64,000 bases of DNA from Paenarthrobacter sp. AR 02 (lineage in GTDB: Bacteria; Actinomycetota; Actinomycetes; Actinomycetales; Micrococcaceae): the NCBI RefSeq assembly GCF_021538675.1, contig NZ_JAJUKH010000004.1, positions 62,001 through 126,000 on the forward strand, given 5' to 3'. The notes below the pieces were generated by a model. The model was not told where the DNA came from, did not search any database, and saw only the letters and a program-made list of their open reading frames with translations. Positions 1-7,565 of the stretch are shown here, in pieces. Made by a program: the position numbers and the translations under genes. Position 1 is the first letter of the stretch. Each line of letters starts with the position of its first letter.

Positions 1-49
1 CTACGTGACGGCCCAGCTGTCCGGTTGCTCCAGTGATAACGATGCTCAT
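1..49 (-). CDS. NAD(P)-binding SDR/NmrA-like oxidoreductase (N-terminal fragment, cut by window edge)
   Basis: Only the first 16 codons are in the window. They read MSIVITGATGQLGRHV, which carries the Rossmann-fold glycine motif TGATGQLG typical of atypical SDR / NmrA-type NAD(P)H-binding proteins such as quinone oxidoreductase QorB. The gene is divergent from the HxlR regulator at 151. HxlR regulators (QorR, YodB type) often control a neighbouring quinone or aldehyde reductase, so a reductase under HxlR control is a reasonable inference. The rest of the protein is outside the window and cannot be judged. Confidence 0.7.
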   Translation of the reverse strand, partial: MSIVITGATGQLGRHV

Positions 50-122
50 GGTGTTCCTCTCCAAGGTTTTTGCTCTGTCATGCTGGTCAACGAGCCAAGA
101 AGCCATAAACTTCCCAAAAGAG

Positions 123-147
123 AGTACGCACTTTAAGGTAAGGTACT
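123..147 (+). promoter_or_regulatory. Candidate HxlR operator and promoter between divergent SDR and HxlR genes
   Basis: A dyad AGTAC (123-127) and GTACT (143-147) lies just upstream of the HxlR start. TAAGGT at 139-144 could be a -10 box placed 6 nt before the ATG at 151, which would make the mRNA leaderless. Autoregulation through this dyad is inference; the arms are only 5 bp. Confidence 0.35.
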
Positions 148-150
148 GAC

Positions 151-528
151 ATGAAAGTAAGTGCCATACCCGCCCCGCTCCCGGCCACCCTCGCCGACGG
201 CGTGTTCCCGGCCGGCTGCCCCAGCCGGACGGTGCTGGACCACATCACGAGCAAGTGGGGCGTGCTCATTCTGCTGTCGCTCTCGGAGGGTGAGCAACGG
301 TGGAGCGAACTTCGACGCCGGGCTGACGGCATCAGCGAAAAAATGCTGGCCCAAACCCTCAAAACACTCGAAAAGGACGGCCTGGTCCGCCGCGATGCGC
401 AGCCCGTCATCCCGCCCCGCGTGGACTACAGCCTGACCGAACGAGGCCGCGAACTTGCCGCCCTGCTCATCCCCTTGGTGACGTGGGCCTTCGACAATGC
501 CGAGGCCATCATCGGCGGCGAAGGTTAG
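151..528 (+). CDS. HxlR family winged-helix transcriptional regulator
   Basis: 125-residue protein with the layout of HxlR/MarR-like regulators: a Cys-Pro near the N terminus (C23), the helix around LDHITSKWGVLILLSL, then a winged-helix segment SELRRRADGISEKMLAQTLK and a wing ending RVDYSLTERGREL. The Cys-Pro is the position used as a thiol redox switch in QorR/YodB-type members, so this may sense quinones, aldehydes or oxidants; that is inference from the family. It is divergent from an NAD(P)H-binding oxidoreductase, the usual target. No clear Shine-Dalgarno precedes the ATG, and a possible -10 lies 6 nt upstream, consistent with a leaderless start. Confidence 0.9.
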   Translation: MKVSAIPAPLPATLADGVFPAGCPSRTVLDHITSKWGVLILLSLSEGEQRWSELRRRADGISEKMLAQTLKTLEKDGLVRRDAQPVIPPRVDYSLTERGRELAALLIPLVTWAFDNAEAIIGGEG

Positions 529-552
529 GCCGGCTCCGACCGCCGAAACTAC

Positions 553-591
553 AAGTAATGCCAATGTTCGCGTCGAACATTGGCATTACTT
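553..591. terminator. Perfect 18-bp inverted repeat between convergent genes (bidirectional terminator)
   Basis: Two perfect 18-nt arms (553-570 and 574-591) are separated by CGT. The repeat lies between the convergent HxlR and 3-hydroxybutyrate dehydrogenase genes. The arms begin AAGTAATGCC and end with T-rich sequence on either strand, as expected for a bidirectional intrinsic terminator. Confidence 0.75.
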
Positions 592-609
592 GGCATCTCA
601 CCGGGGCTG

Positions 610-1359
610 CTATCGGGCCGACCACCCACCGTCCATGGTGTAGCTCGCGCCGGTGACCATACCGGCGTCGTCGGAGGCCATCCAGGCTGCCAGCGACGCA
701 ACTTCCTCCACCTCGACCAGCCGCTTCACTGCCGATTCCGTCAGCATCACCTTGGCCAGGACCTCGGCCTCGGGAATGCCATGGAGCCGGGCCTGGTCGG
801 CGATTTGCTTCTCAACAAGGGGCGTGCGGACGTAACCCGGGTTGATGCAGTTGGAGGTGACCCCGTGCTCTCCCCCTTCCAAGGCGGTGACCTTGCTGAG
901 CCCCTCGAGGCCGTGCTTGGCGGACACGTAGGCGCTTTTGTAGGCCGAGGCCCGGAGTCCATGGACGGAGGAGATGTTGATGATCCGGCCGAACCCGTTG
1001 GCGTACATGTGCGGGAGCGCGGCCCTGATGAGGAGGAACGGCGCCTCCAGCATCAGGGCCAGGATCCGCCGGAACTCCGCGGGTTCGAACTCCTCAATCG
1101 GCGCAACTTTCTGGATGCCCGCGTTGTTGACCAGGATGTCGCAGTCCAGGCTCAGTGCCGCGAGGGCGTCGACGTCCAAGAGGTCCACCGTCCACGCCGT
1201 GCCGCCCAGCTCATCGGCGAGGGACGCAGCTCCGGAGGCATCGACGTCGGCCACTACAACTTTCGCCCCACGGGCGGCCAGCGCCCGGGCACAGGCCGCC
1301 CCGATTCCGCTCGCACCGCCGGTCACCAATGCTTTGCGTCCGTTCAAGGAGTTGTCCAT
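610..1359 (-). CDS. 3-hydroxybutyrate dehydrogenase (SDR family)
   Basis: 249-residue classical short-chain dehydrogenase. Visible motifs: cofactor-binding TGGASGIG (13-20), NNAG (78-81), catalytic Ser at 130/131, Tyr144 and Lys148 (YVSAK), and the PGYVRTPLV region after beta-6. The HGLRAS-K-AYVSAKHG segment and the C-terminal TGASYTMDGGW are typical of D-beta-hydroxybutyrate dehydrogenases, which oxidise (R)-3-hydroxybutyrate to acetoacetate with NAD+ in the cytoplasm. It begins 4 nt after the stop of an MHS-type transporter, so the pair is very likely one operon importing and oxidising a short hydroxy acid. Another SDR substrate cannot be excluded. Confidence 0.85.
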   Translation of the reverse strand: MDNSLNGRKALVTGGASGIGAACARALAARGAKVVVADVDASGAASLADELGGTAWTVDLLDVDALAALSLDCDILVNNAGIQKVAPIEEFEPAEFRRILALMLEAPFLLIRAALPHMYANGFGRIINISSVHGLRASAYKSAYVSAKHGLEGLSKVTALEGGEHGVTSNCINPGYVRTPLVEKQIADQARLHGIPEAEVLAKVMLTESAVKRLVEVEEVASLAAWMASDDAGMVTGASYTMDGGWSAR

Positions 1360-1363
1360 CGAA

Positions 1364-2755
1364 TCAGCCCTTCTTTATTGGCGAGGCAGTCGTCAGTCCG
1401 TGACGTTCGGCATCGGCTTCGTCCACGGATTCGAGCGCGATGCCCTTGGTCTCCTTCAGGGAAACGACGGCGACGGCGGTAATCGCGCAGGCGACCACCA
1501 GGTAGATCGCGGTGGGGAGCCAGGAGCCCGTGTCCTTGAGCCACTGCGTTGCCAGCAGGGGCGCCAGTGAGCCTGCGAAGATCGAGGTGACCTGCGAGCC
1601 GAGCGAAACGCCGGAGTAGCGCATGCGGGTGGGGAAGAGTTCGGACATGATGGCCGGCTGCCCCGCGTACATGAAGGCATGCAGGCACAGGCCGATGGTC
1701 ACGGCGAGCACGATGACCACGGCGTTCTTGGTGTCGAACATGGGGAAGGCGAAGAACGGCCACGTCGCGCCGGTGATGGCACCAATCAGGTACACGGGCT
1801 TGCGTCCCCACGAGTCCACGAGGCGTCCAACCTGCGGGATGACCAGGAAGTGGATGAGGTGTGCGATCAGGAGAGCCAGCAGGAGCGAGGAAGTGTCGTA
1901 CTTGTGGACGCTCTTGAGATAGACGATCGCGAAGCTCACCACGAGGTAGTACATGATGTTCTCCGCGAACCGGAGTCCCATGGCCTGCAGGATGCCCTTG
2001 GGGTACTTGCGGATGACCTCGCCCACGCCGTAGCTGATGGCCTTGGACTCCTCCACCTGTGCCTTGGCTTCAAGGAAGATAGGTGCCTCGGTGACGTGGG
2101 TGCGGATGTAGTAGCCAACGAACACGATCACCGCGGAGAGCCAGAACGCTACGCGCCAGCCCCAGCCGAGGAAGGCTTCGCTGCTGAGCGTGGTGGACAT
2201 GACGAACAGGACCAGCGTGGCCAGCAGGTTTCCAACCGGCACGGCTGCCTGCGGCCACGAGGACCAGAAACCACGCGACTTGTTGGGGCTGTGCTCAGCC
2301 ACCAGAAGCACCGCGCCACCCCACTCGCCACCGAGCGCGAAGCCCTGGATGAAGCGGAGGGCCACCAGCAGGGCAGGCGCCCAGTAGCCGATGTCCACGA
2401 AGCCGGGGAGGCAGCCCATGAGGAACGTGGAGACGCCCACAATCACGATGGTCAACTGCAGCGTGGGCTTGCGGCCCAGTTTGTCGCCGATCTGGCCGAA
2501 GACGATTCCGCCCAGCGGACGGGCAACGAAGCCCACCGCGTAGGTGATGAACGCCTGGATGATGCCGTCCAGCTCGTTCCCGGTGCTCGGGAAGAAGTAC
2601 TTCCCAAAGACCAGTGTTGCCGCAGTGGCGTAGAGGAAGAACTCGTACCACTCCACTACTGTGCCCACCATTGAGGCTGCGACGATCTTCTTCAGGCCGG
2701 AGCCCTTGCCGGCATCTTTTCCGGCTCTTGATGCGGAGCGCTGCTCAACGCTCAT
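1364..2755 (-). CDS. MFS transporter, metabolite:H+ symporter (MHS) family
   Basis: 463-residue, 12-helix major facilitator. MHS hallmarks are present: an N-terminal GTVVEWYEFFLYA helix, GQIGDKLGRKPTL in the loop after helix 2-3, ALRFIQGFALGGEWGGAVLL in helix 4 and a late GRLVDSWGRKPVYL repeat. Members move dicarboxylates, proline/betaine or hydroxy acids with protons across the inner membrane. I start at 2755 (MSVEQRS) because GAGGAG sits 6 nt upstream; an in-frame ATG at 2761 directly abuts that site, and a longer frame to 2869 lacks a ribosome binding site. Its partner gene suggests 3-hydroxybutyrate as substrate, by inference. Confidence 0.85.
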   Translation of the reverse strand: MSVEQRSASRAGKDAGKGSGLKKIVAASMVGTVVEWYEFFLYATAATLVFGKYFFPSTGNELDGIIQAFITYAVGFVARPLGGIVFGQIGDKLGRKPTLQLTIVIVGVSTFLMGCLPGFVDIGYWAPALLVALRFIQGFALGGEWGGAVLLVAEHSPNKSRGFWSSWPQAAVPVGNLLATLVLFVMSTTLSSEAFLGWGWRVAFWLSAVIVFVGYYIRTHVTEAPIFLEAKAQVEESKAISYGVGEVIRKYPKGILQAMGLRFAENIMYYLVVSFAIVYLKSVHKYDTSSLLLALLIAHLIHFLVIPQVGRLVDSWGRKPVYLIGAITGATWPFFAFPMFDTKNAVVIVLAVTIGLCLHAFMYAGQPAIMSELFPTRMRYSGVSLGSQVTSIFAGSLAPLLATQWLKDTGSWLPTAIYLVVACAITAVAVVSLKETKGIALESVDEADAERHGLTTASPIKKG

Positions 2756-2846
2756 ATCCATCTCCTCAGTGTCCTCTTTGACCCTTTTGAACGTGATGTG
2801 ATCCACAACACGGAATGCTCCACTGAGTATTGCCGCAGATTCGTTA

Positions 2847-2868
2847 TGCCTCAATGACCAATAAGGCA
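2847..2868. promoter_or_regulatory. Candidate LysR-type operator in the MHS/LysR divergent promoter
   Basis: The inverted pair TGCCT (2847-2851) and AGGCA (2864-2868) is separated by 12 nt in the 137-bp gap between the transporter and the LysR gene. The T-N11-A style spacing fits LysR-family binding sites. No second copy is visible, so confidence is low. Confidence 0.3.
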
Positions 2869-2892
2869 CCTTAGGTGTGCAGAATTGCAGAT

Positions 2893-3789
2893 ATGAATCC
2901 CAATCCAGACGACCTCCTCATCCTCCTCGCCGTCTCACGCTCAGGAAAATTCACGACGGCGGCCCAAGCCTTGGGGCTGAACCACACCACCGTCTCTCGC
3001 AGGATAGCGGCACTGGAAAAGGCGCTGGGCGGCAGGGTCCTGGCGCGAGCCGCCGGGGGTTGGGAAGTGACCGAGCTGGGCGCCCAAGCCGTACTGGTCG
3101 CGGAACGGATCGAAGCTGCGGTGGGCGCGCTGGGACCCAGCGACCGCGCACCCGACCCCATCACCGGCGTCGTGCGCATGACCGCGACAGACGGTTTCAG
3201 CGCGTACATTGCGGCACCCGCTGTTGCCCGCCTGAGACGGGACCACCCCGGACTGAGCGTCGAGATCGTGACCGTGACGCGTCGGGCACTGCAGCAGCGA
3301 TCGGGACTGGACATCGAGGTGGTGGTCGGCACGCCGCAAGTACACCGTGCCGAAGCGATCAGGCTGGGCGAATACCGGCTGGGAATGTACGCGTCCCGTG
3401 CTTACCTTTCGGATCACGGGACACCCGGAAGCATCGAGGAACTCACGCGACACCAACTGGTCTACTTTGTGGATTCCATGCTCCAGGTGGACGATCTGGA
3501 TGCGCCCCGGAGGCTCGTCCCGACCATGCGCGACGGCCTCAGCTCCACCAACGTGTTCGTGCATGTCGAGGCCACCCGGGCGGGGGCAGGCATTGGGTTC
3601 CTTCCCTGCTTCATGGCCGACCGGCACTCCGATTTGGTGCGCCTGCTGCCCTCGGACTTCGCCGAGCTCCTCCCCTACTGGATGGTCCTCCGCCCCGACT
3701 CCATGCGCCGCCCTGCGGTAGCCGCCGTCGTGCAGGCCTTGCGGGAGGAGACGGAGGGGAGGCGGGAGGAACTGCTGGGGGCCGAATGA
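2893..3789 (+). CDS. LysR family transcriptional regulator
   Basis: 298 residues: N-terminal winged helix (about 5-65, with KFTTAAQALGLNHTTVSRRI then ALEKALGGRVLAR) followed by a periplasmic-binding-protein-like effector domain (about 95-295). Unlike most LysR proteins the recognition helix reads LNHTTVSRRIAALE, a variant shared by a subgroup of actinobacterial and proteobacterial regulators. The chosen ATG (MNPNPDD) matches the family start; a longer frame begins at 2875. It is divergent from the MHS transporter / hydroxybutyrate dehydrogenase pair and is their likely regulator. The effector is unknown. Confidence 0.85.
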   Translation: MNPNPDDLLILLAVSRSGKFTTAAQALGLNHTTVSRRIAALEKALGGRVLARAAGGWEVTELGAQAVLVAERIEAAVGALGPSDRAPDPITGVVRMTATDGFSAYIAAPAVARLRRDHPGLSVEIVTVTRRALQQRSGLDIEVVVGTPQVHRAEAIRLGEYRLGMYASRAYLSDHGTPGSIEELTRHQLVYFVDSMLQVDDLDAPRRLVPTMRDGLSSTNVFVHVEATRAGAGIGFLPCFMADRHSDLVRLLPSDFAELLPYWMVLRPDSMRRPAVAAVVQALREETEGRREELLGAE

Positions 3790-3793
3790 CCCG

Positions 3794-4702
3794 CTAGGCG
3801 GGGGTCGGCTCCGGTTCCGCAGGAGGATCGTGACGTACCGGAATCCCGGCAGCGAAGGCGCGCACTTGGGCGTCGTCCCAGATGTGGGCTGGGACGCCGC
3901 CGCCCAAAAGCCGTCTGGCAAGGGTGGGGTCATCCCCGAACGGCGCATGGCTGCCGGCCATGATCATATTGCCGTAGCGGCGACCCTTGAGCATGGCGGG
4001 GTCGGCGATGATCATGGTGTGCTCGAAGGTGTCCGCGATGGTTGCGGCATCGGCGCGGGCATTCTTGAGGTCCGGGGCGTCGCCGGAGTTGACCACATAC
4101 AGCCCATCGGCTGCGAGTACCGCGTCCGCGTGGGCCGTGAATTCACGCGTTGTCAGGGCACGGGGCGTAAAGGCTCCGGCGAAGACGTCGCGGATGATGA
4201 GGTCACGGGTATCGGGAGTCAGCGACTCTGTCACCTGCCGCGCTTCGCCAACCCGGATCCGCAACAGGGGCGCCTTGGGCAATTCGAACCAACCACGGAC
4301 ATACTCCGCGAGCTTGCCATCGAGCTCCACCACAACCTGCCGCGCCTCGGGGTAGGCAGCGTGGAAGTACCGGGCCATGGAACACGCTCCCCCGCCCAGA
4401 TGGAGCGCGCGCAACTTGGGATTCTGTTCCCTGGGCCAGCGCGATTCCACCAAAGCCGCGATCCAGCGCATGTATTCGAAATCCAGGAACAGCGGATCGG
4501 CAAGGTCGATGTGCGAGCTCATCACGCCATTGATTTTCAGCAACCAGCCGTTGGAGTTGTCCTGGTCCTGTATCAGCTCGCAATCGCCGGTATCGATGTA
4601 GTAGACGCCCTCTACCGGGCCGTCGAGACGGGTGCCGGAAGGCACGTCGACGACTCCCGCCGTCGACCTTTGTGACTTGCTCACCCTGCCGCGTTTTGCC
4701 AC
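3794..4702 (-). CDS. Spermidine-synthase-like SAM-fold protein
   Basis: 302 residues with a GTG start. A short N-terminal beta domain (about 20-75) precedes a Rossmann SAM/dcSAM-binding core with LHLGGGACSMARYF (about 100-115), VVVELDGKLAEYV and DLIIRDVFAGAF. This layout matches the actinobacterial polyamine-aminopropyltransferase-like family. True spermidine synthases have GGGDG and a catalytic Asp in a YDVIxxD motif; here the glycine loop is GGGAC and the later motif is RDVFAGA. Aminopropyl transfer is therefore doubtful, and a methyltransferase-like or non-catalytic role is possible. It converges on the LysR gene with only 4 nt between them. Confidence 0.75.
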   Translation of the reverse strand: MAKRGRVSKSQRSTAGVVDVPSGTRLDGPVEGVYYIDTGDCELIQDQDNSNGWLLKINGVMSSHIDLADPLFLDFEYMRWIAALVESRWPREQNPKLRALHLGGGACSMARYFHAAYPEARQVVVELDGKLAEYVRGWFELPKAPLLRIRVGEARQVTESLTPDTRDLIIRDVFAGAFTPRALTTREFTAHADAVLAADGLYVVNSGDAPDLKNARADAATIADTFEHTMIIADPAMLKGRRYGNMIMAGSHAPFGDDPTLARRLLGGGVPAHIWDDAQVRAFAAGIPVRHDPPAEPEPTPA

Positions 4703-4761
4703 TACTTCCGCCCTACCTCAGTCATGGTTCCAGCCTAGTGGAGCCCTGCAGCCCAGTGAGT

Positions 4762-4776
4762 AGTAAGGATACTTAC
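4762..4776. promoter_or_regulatory. AGTAAG-N4-CTTAC palindromic motif upstream of a small ORF
   Basis: AGTAAGGATACTTAC lies 32 nt before the start of the 51-codon ORF at 4809. The same AGTAAG-N4-CTTAC architecture recurs as a perfect 16-bp palindrome at 18555-18570 upstream of the TPP enzyme. Two matched copies in front of unrelated genes suggest a shared regulator site; its factor is unknown. Confidence 0.45.
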
Positions 4777-4808
4777 AATAATGGGCGGTTGGGCCATAAG
4801 ATCAATCC

Positions 4809-4964
4809 ATGAACCTTGGCGAGTGGGTATGGGCGGAACTGTTCACCGCCGCTGCGGCATGGCTGACCGTGGTCTTCCTGCTGCTGGCCCGCGTGCCCAA
4901 GCCGCCGAGCCTGCTGGATTCGTCCTTGGACGACGAGGAAGCGGGCAACGGCGAACTGGAATAG
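4809..4964 (+). CDS. Small single-pass membrane protein, 51 aa, unknown function
   Basis: An open frame too short for most gene calls: it begins MNLGEWVWAELF, has one hydrophobic helix (about residues 10-28, rich in Ala, Val, Phe and Leu), then a Pro-rich turn RVPKPP and a strongly acidic tail ending DDEEAGNGELE. Codons are GC-ending like those of neighbouring genes, and the protein looks like a deliberate single-span anchor with a charged tail. No strong Shine-Dalgarno is visible. A palindromic motif at 4762-4776 and AT-rich TTACAATAAT sequence just upstream could form its promoter. I do not recognise the family. Confidence 0.55.
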   Translation: MNLGEWVWAELFTAAAAWLTVVFLLLARVPKPPSLLDSSLDDEEAGNGELE

Positions 4965-4983
4965 TGTCCGGTTTTAGCGGCGG

Positions 4984-5487
4984 TTAGCGGCCGACGGCGG
5001 GACGCACCATCCGATGCTCCGGCAGCGAGTACCAGGACGGGTCGCAGAGCTGCCTTTTGCCGTCGGGTACGAAGCCATTGCGCCGGTAGAAGGCCTGGGC
5101 CCGCGGATTGGCGTCCAGGACCCAGAGATACGCTGGACCGTCTCCAATCAAGGCATCCACCAACGCCTGGCCCACACCACGGCCATGGATACGCTCCAGT
5201 GTGTAGAGCATGAACAACTCCATGTCGCAGGGCTTATCCTCGTCACTGCCCGAGCCTGCGGCCCCAATACCTACAAGGTCGCCGTCCGGCCCGTGGGCCA
5301 GCATCCGGGAGTGGCCGGCAGCAATGGACTCCCGATACCGCTCGATGCGGTCCGGCAAGGCGGCTTCCTGTTTGGCAAAGAACTCTGGCGGCAGCAACTG
5401 CCCGTAGCTCTCACGCCAGGACTGGAGGTGCATGATGGCCATCTCCTCGGCGTCCTCCACCATTGCCGGACGAATCGTGAAATCCAC
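4984..5487 (-). CDS. GNAT family N-acetyltransferase
   Basis: 167 residues with a GTG start. The GNAT fold is visible: N-terminal IRPAMVEDAEEMAIMHLQSW (beta-1/alpha-1), a central acidic strand MELFMLYTLERIHGRGVGQALVDALI containing the R/Q-x-x-G-x-G/A acetyl-CoA pyrophosphate loop (HGRGVGQAL), then YLWVLDANPRAQAFYRRNGF, the beta-5 to alpha-4 motif with Asn and Tyr used in acetyl transfer. The substrate (amine, ribosomal N terminus or drug) cannot be told. It follows the O-methyltransferase gene by 3 nt and is probably cotranscribed with it. Confidence 0.88.
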   Translation of the reverse strand: MDFTIRPAMVEDAEEMAIMHLQSWRESYGQLLPPEFFAKQEAALPDRIERYRESIAAGHSRMLAHGPDGDLVGIGAAGSGSDEDKPCDMELFMLYTLERIHGRGVGQALVDALIGDGPAYLWVLDANPRAQAFYRRNGFVPDGKRQLCDPSWYSLPEHRMVRPAVGR

Positions 5488-5490
5488 CGC

Positions 5491-6162
5491 TTACCTCACC
5501 CTTGCCATCGCGAAGCCGTCCCAGCCTTTGCTTCCAACCGTCTGGATGGCGGTGGCGTCCAAGCGCCGGTCCTGTCCCATCATCTCCAGCATCTTCACGA
5601 TGCCCGGCGCATTAACCTCATCCCGTTGCGGGTCCAGGATGGCGCCATCCCAGATGACGTTGTCCACCACAATCACCGTCCCCGGGCGGCCAAGCCTGAT
5701 GGCCCAGTCCAGGTAGTTGGCGTCGTTTTCCTTATCGGCATCGATGAAAACGAAGTCGAACGGGTCCTGGTCCACAAGCGTGGGCAAGGTGTCCAGGGCC
5801 GCACCCACACGGATGTCCACCTTGTGGCCCACGCCGGCTGCATCCAGGTTGGCCCGCGCGACGTCCGCGTGTTTCCGGAGGAATTCGCACGTGACGATCC
5901 GGCCGTCGTCGGGCAGTCCCTGCGCCATCCACATACTGCTGAACCCGGCCAAGGTGCCAATCTCAAGCACGCGCCTGGCCCCGGACATCTGCACGAGCAT
6001 GCGCAGCAGTTTGCCTGCATTGGGTGCCACTTCGATCGCCGGCATGCCCGCGTCAACAGCGGACGTCAAGGCACGCTTGTGGGCAGGATCAGGACGCACG
6101 ACGACGTCGGTCAGGTACCGCTCCACATCGACCCAACCAGGCTCGGTGACGTGTTCAATCAT
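5491..6162 (-). CDS. Class I SAM-dependent O-methyltransferase (caffeoyl-CoA OMT-like)
   Basis: 223 residues of the bacterial catechol/caffeoyl-CoA O-methyltransferase family. Motif I is VLEIGTLAGFSSMWMAQGL, followed by GRIVTCE, the AR-NLDAAG segment, and FDFVFIDADKENDANYLDWA, where the Asp residues and DN in IVVDNVIWDG form the divalent-metal and substrate site. Such enzymes methylate hydroxyl groups on small aromatic or other acceptors using SAM; the actual substrate is unknown. Gene order with the downstream GNAT (3-nt gap) suggests one transcript. Confidence 0.88.
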   Translation of the reverse strand: MIEHVTEPGWVDVERYLTDVVVRPDPAHKRALTSAVDAGMPAIEVAPNAGKLLRMLVQMSGARRVLEIGTLAGFSSMWMAQGLPDDGRIVTCEFLRKHADVARANLDAAGVGHKVDIRVGAALDTLPTLVDQDPFDFVFIDADKENDANYLDWAIRLGRPGTVIVVDNVIWDGAILDPQRDEVNAPGIVKMLEMMGQDRRLDATAIQTVGSKGWDGFAMARVR

Positions 6163-6202
6163 GCGCCCCAGTCTTGCACTCGCGGCAGGCTGGGGGAAGG
6201 AA

Positions 6203-6535
6203 CTAGTCCGTGGCGGTGATGGCCTCTTCGAGACGCTCCACTTTTCCGGTCAATTCGCCGCTGTAACCCGGACGGATATCGGCCTTGATCACCAGCGAAA
6301 CCCGGCTGCCATAGCGACCAACCGCCTCGGTGGCGCGCTTGACCACGTCAAAGACTTCGTCCCACTCACCCTCGATGGTGGTGAACATGGAGTCCGTCTG
6401 GTTGGGAAGTCCGGACTCCCGGACGATTTTGACTGCGGCGGCAACGGCGTCGTGCACGGAGGCGTCGGGGGTGGGTCCGCCATTGGCAGCGGATGCGGGC
6501 TGGCCCGAAGGCGCGACTGAGAATGCAAGCAACAT
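6203..6535 (-). CDS. Thiamine-binding protein, MTH1187/YqgV (DUF77) family
   Basis: 110 residues. The protein starts MLLAFSVAPSG, contains VHDAVAAAVKIVRESGLP, SMFTTIEGEWDEVFDVVKRA and RVSLVIKADIRPGYSGELTGKV split over ferredoxin-like beta-alpha-beta repeats, which matches the MTH1187 family. Members form tetramers and bind thiamine or its precursors, probably for sensing or storage. I prefer the start at 6535 because the homologous N terminus begins there; the frame remains open to 6592 with sequence unlike the family. It is divergent from the TetR gene. Confidence 0.8.
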   Translation of the reverse strand: MLLAFSVAPSGQPASAANGGPTPDASVHDAVAAAVKIVRESGLPNQTDSMFTTIEGEWDEVFDVVKRATEAVGRYGSRVSLVIKADIRPGYSGELTGKVERLEEAITATD

Positions 6536-6614
6536 GGAATCCAGTGTTTCATGTACCGGTTTGTCACATAACGGCCTACTCCCGCGTAACAACAGGCAGG
6601 GACCTGACCGTTGC

Positions 6615-6620
6615 TACCCT
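6615..6620 (+). promoter_or_regulatory. Candidate -10 box for leaderless TetR transcript
   Basis: TACCCT ends 7 nt before the ATG at 6628, and no Shine-Dalgarno sequence lies between. The spacing fits transcription starting at or next to the start codon. No -35 element is obvious. Confidence 0.35.
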
Positions 6621-6627
6621 GACAAGC

Positions 6628-7257
6628 ATGGAACAGCCCTCTGAACGCAAGCCCCTCAGGGCAGACGCCGCACGCAATGTGGACAAGATCATTACCGCCG
6701 CAAGGCAGTGCTTCCGGGAACACGGGCCCGAAGTACCGTTGCAGACCATCGCCGCCACCGCTGGAGTTGGCCCGGCTACCCTGTTCCGCAACTTTTCGGA
6801 TAAGGAGCAGCTGGTGCTCGCTGCCCTGTCGCGCCAGCTCCGCCAGCATGTGGATCCCGTGGCTGCCGCAGCCCTTGACGGCATGGACGCCGCCGAGGGC
6901 CTCATCAACGTCATCGATGCCGTGATGCAGGTAGCCAGTGAAGACGCCAACCTCCTTGACGCCGTTGCCGGACGCCGCGGACTCCTCATGGGGATCACCG
7001 GTGGCCTCATCGGCTCCATGGCCACCTTGTTGGAGCGCGGCCAAGGCCAGGGTTCCCTCCGCCGGGACATCACCATCGAGGACATGGTCCGGCTGGTGGC
7101 CATGCTCATAGGCGCCGTGGACACGATGGAGCCTGGATCAGAGGCGTGGAAGCGGCCCGTTGCCTTGATCGAGGACGCCATCCGGACAGAACGACCGGCG
7201 CGCCCCCTCCCGGAACAGTCCGGCATTCCAGGCGTGACCTTTACCGACGCTGTCTAG
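6628..7257 (+). CDS. TetR family transcriptional regulator
   Basis: 209 residues. N-terminal helix-turn-helix (about 15-60): NVDKIITAARQCFREHG, TIAATAGVGPATLFRNFSDKEQLVLA. The C-terminal ligand-binding helices resemble the TetR_C SbtR-like group. The start at 6628 (MEQPSER) is chosen because upstream in-frame sequence is the back of the thiamine-binding gene promoter and is not TetR-like. Its stop TAG shares a CTAG with the stop of azlD on the other strand (4-nt convergent overlap). The target is not evident; the adjacent divergent gene or itself are candidates. Confidence 0.88.
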   Translation: MEQPSERKPLRADAARNVDKIITAARQCFREHGPEVPLQTIAATAGVGPATLFRNFSDKEQLVLAALSRQLRQHVDPVAAAALDGMDAAEGLINVIDAVMQVASEDANLLDAVAGRRGLLMGITGGLIGSMATLLERGQGQGSLRRDITIEDMVRLVAMLIGAVDTMEPGSEAWKRPVALIEDAIRTERPARPLPEQSGIPGVTFTDAV

Positions 7258-7565
7258 CCCCACCCCAACAGCCTGAGGAGGGCGGCCGCGGCAGCGCCGG
7301 AAATCACCACCACCAGGAACGGTGCCCGGAGCCACAACGCCAAGGCGGCCGCAGCCAACGCCCCGATGCGGGCATCCAGAACCAGGGCCTGCCCCGAAGC
7401 GACAGCATTGACCACCGTCAGTGAGGCCAGCAGGCCAATGGTCATGGTGCCGGCCACGTGCATGATCCGCGGGCTTTCCAACAGCTTGGCGGGCACAAAG
7501 TAGCCCAGCAGCTTAGTGAGGTAGGCCAGGCCGCACGCGATCAGGATCCAAAGCCATAGGTTCAT
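7254..7565 (-). CDS. azlD: AzlD family branched-chain amino acid exporter subunit
   Basis: 103-residue membrane protein with about four helices (LWILIACGLAYLTKLLGYF, IMHVAGTMTIGLLASLTVV, IGALAAAALALWL, FLVVVISGAAAAALLRLL). Size and pattern match AzlD, the small partner of AzlC in a two-component branched-chain amino acid (or azaleucine) exporter. The gene overlaps the stop of the upstream azlC-like gene by 4 nt (ATGA), so the two are translationally coupled. The final codons overlap the convergent TetR gene. Confidence 0.85.
   Translation of the reverse strand: MNLWLWILIACGLAYLTKLLGYFVPAKLLESPRIMHVAGTMTIGLLASLTVVNAVASGQALVLDARIGALAAAALALWLRAPFLVVVISGAAAAALLRLLGWG

Noticed and set aside
580..1482. 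Long plus-strand frame opposite the 3-hydroxybutyrate dehydrogenase gene
   Set aside because: Protein text is low-complexity and Arg/Gly/Pro-rich, and the minus-strand frame has clear SDR motifs.
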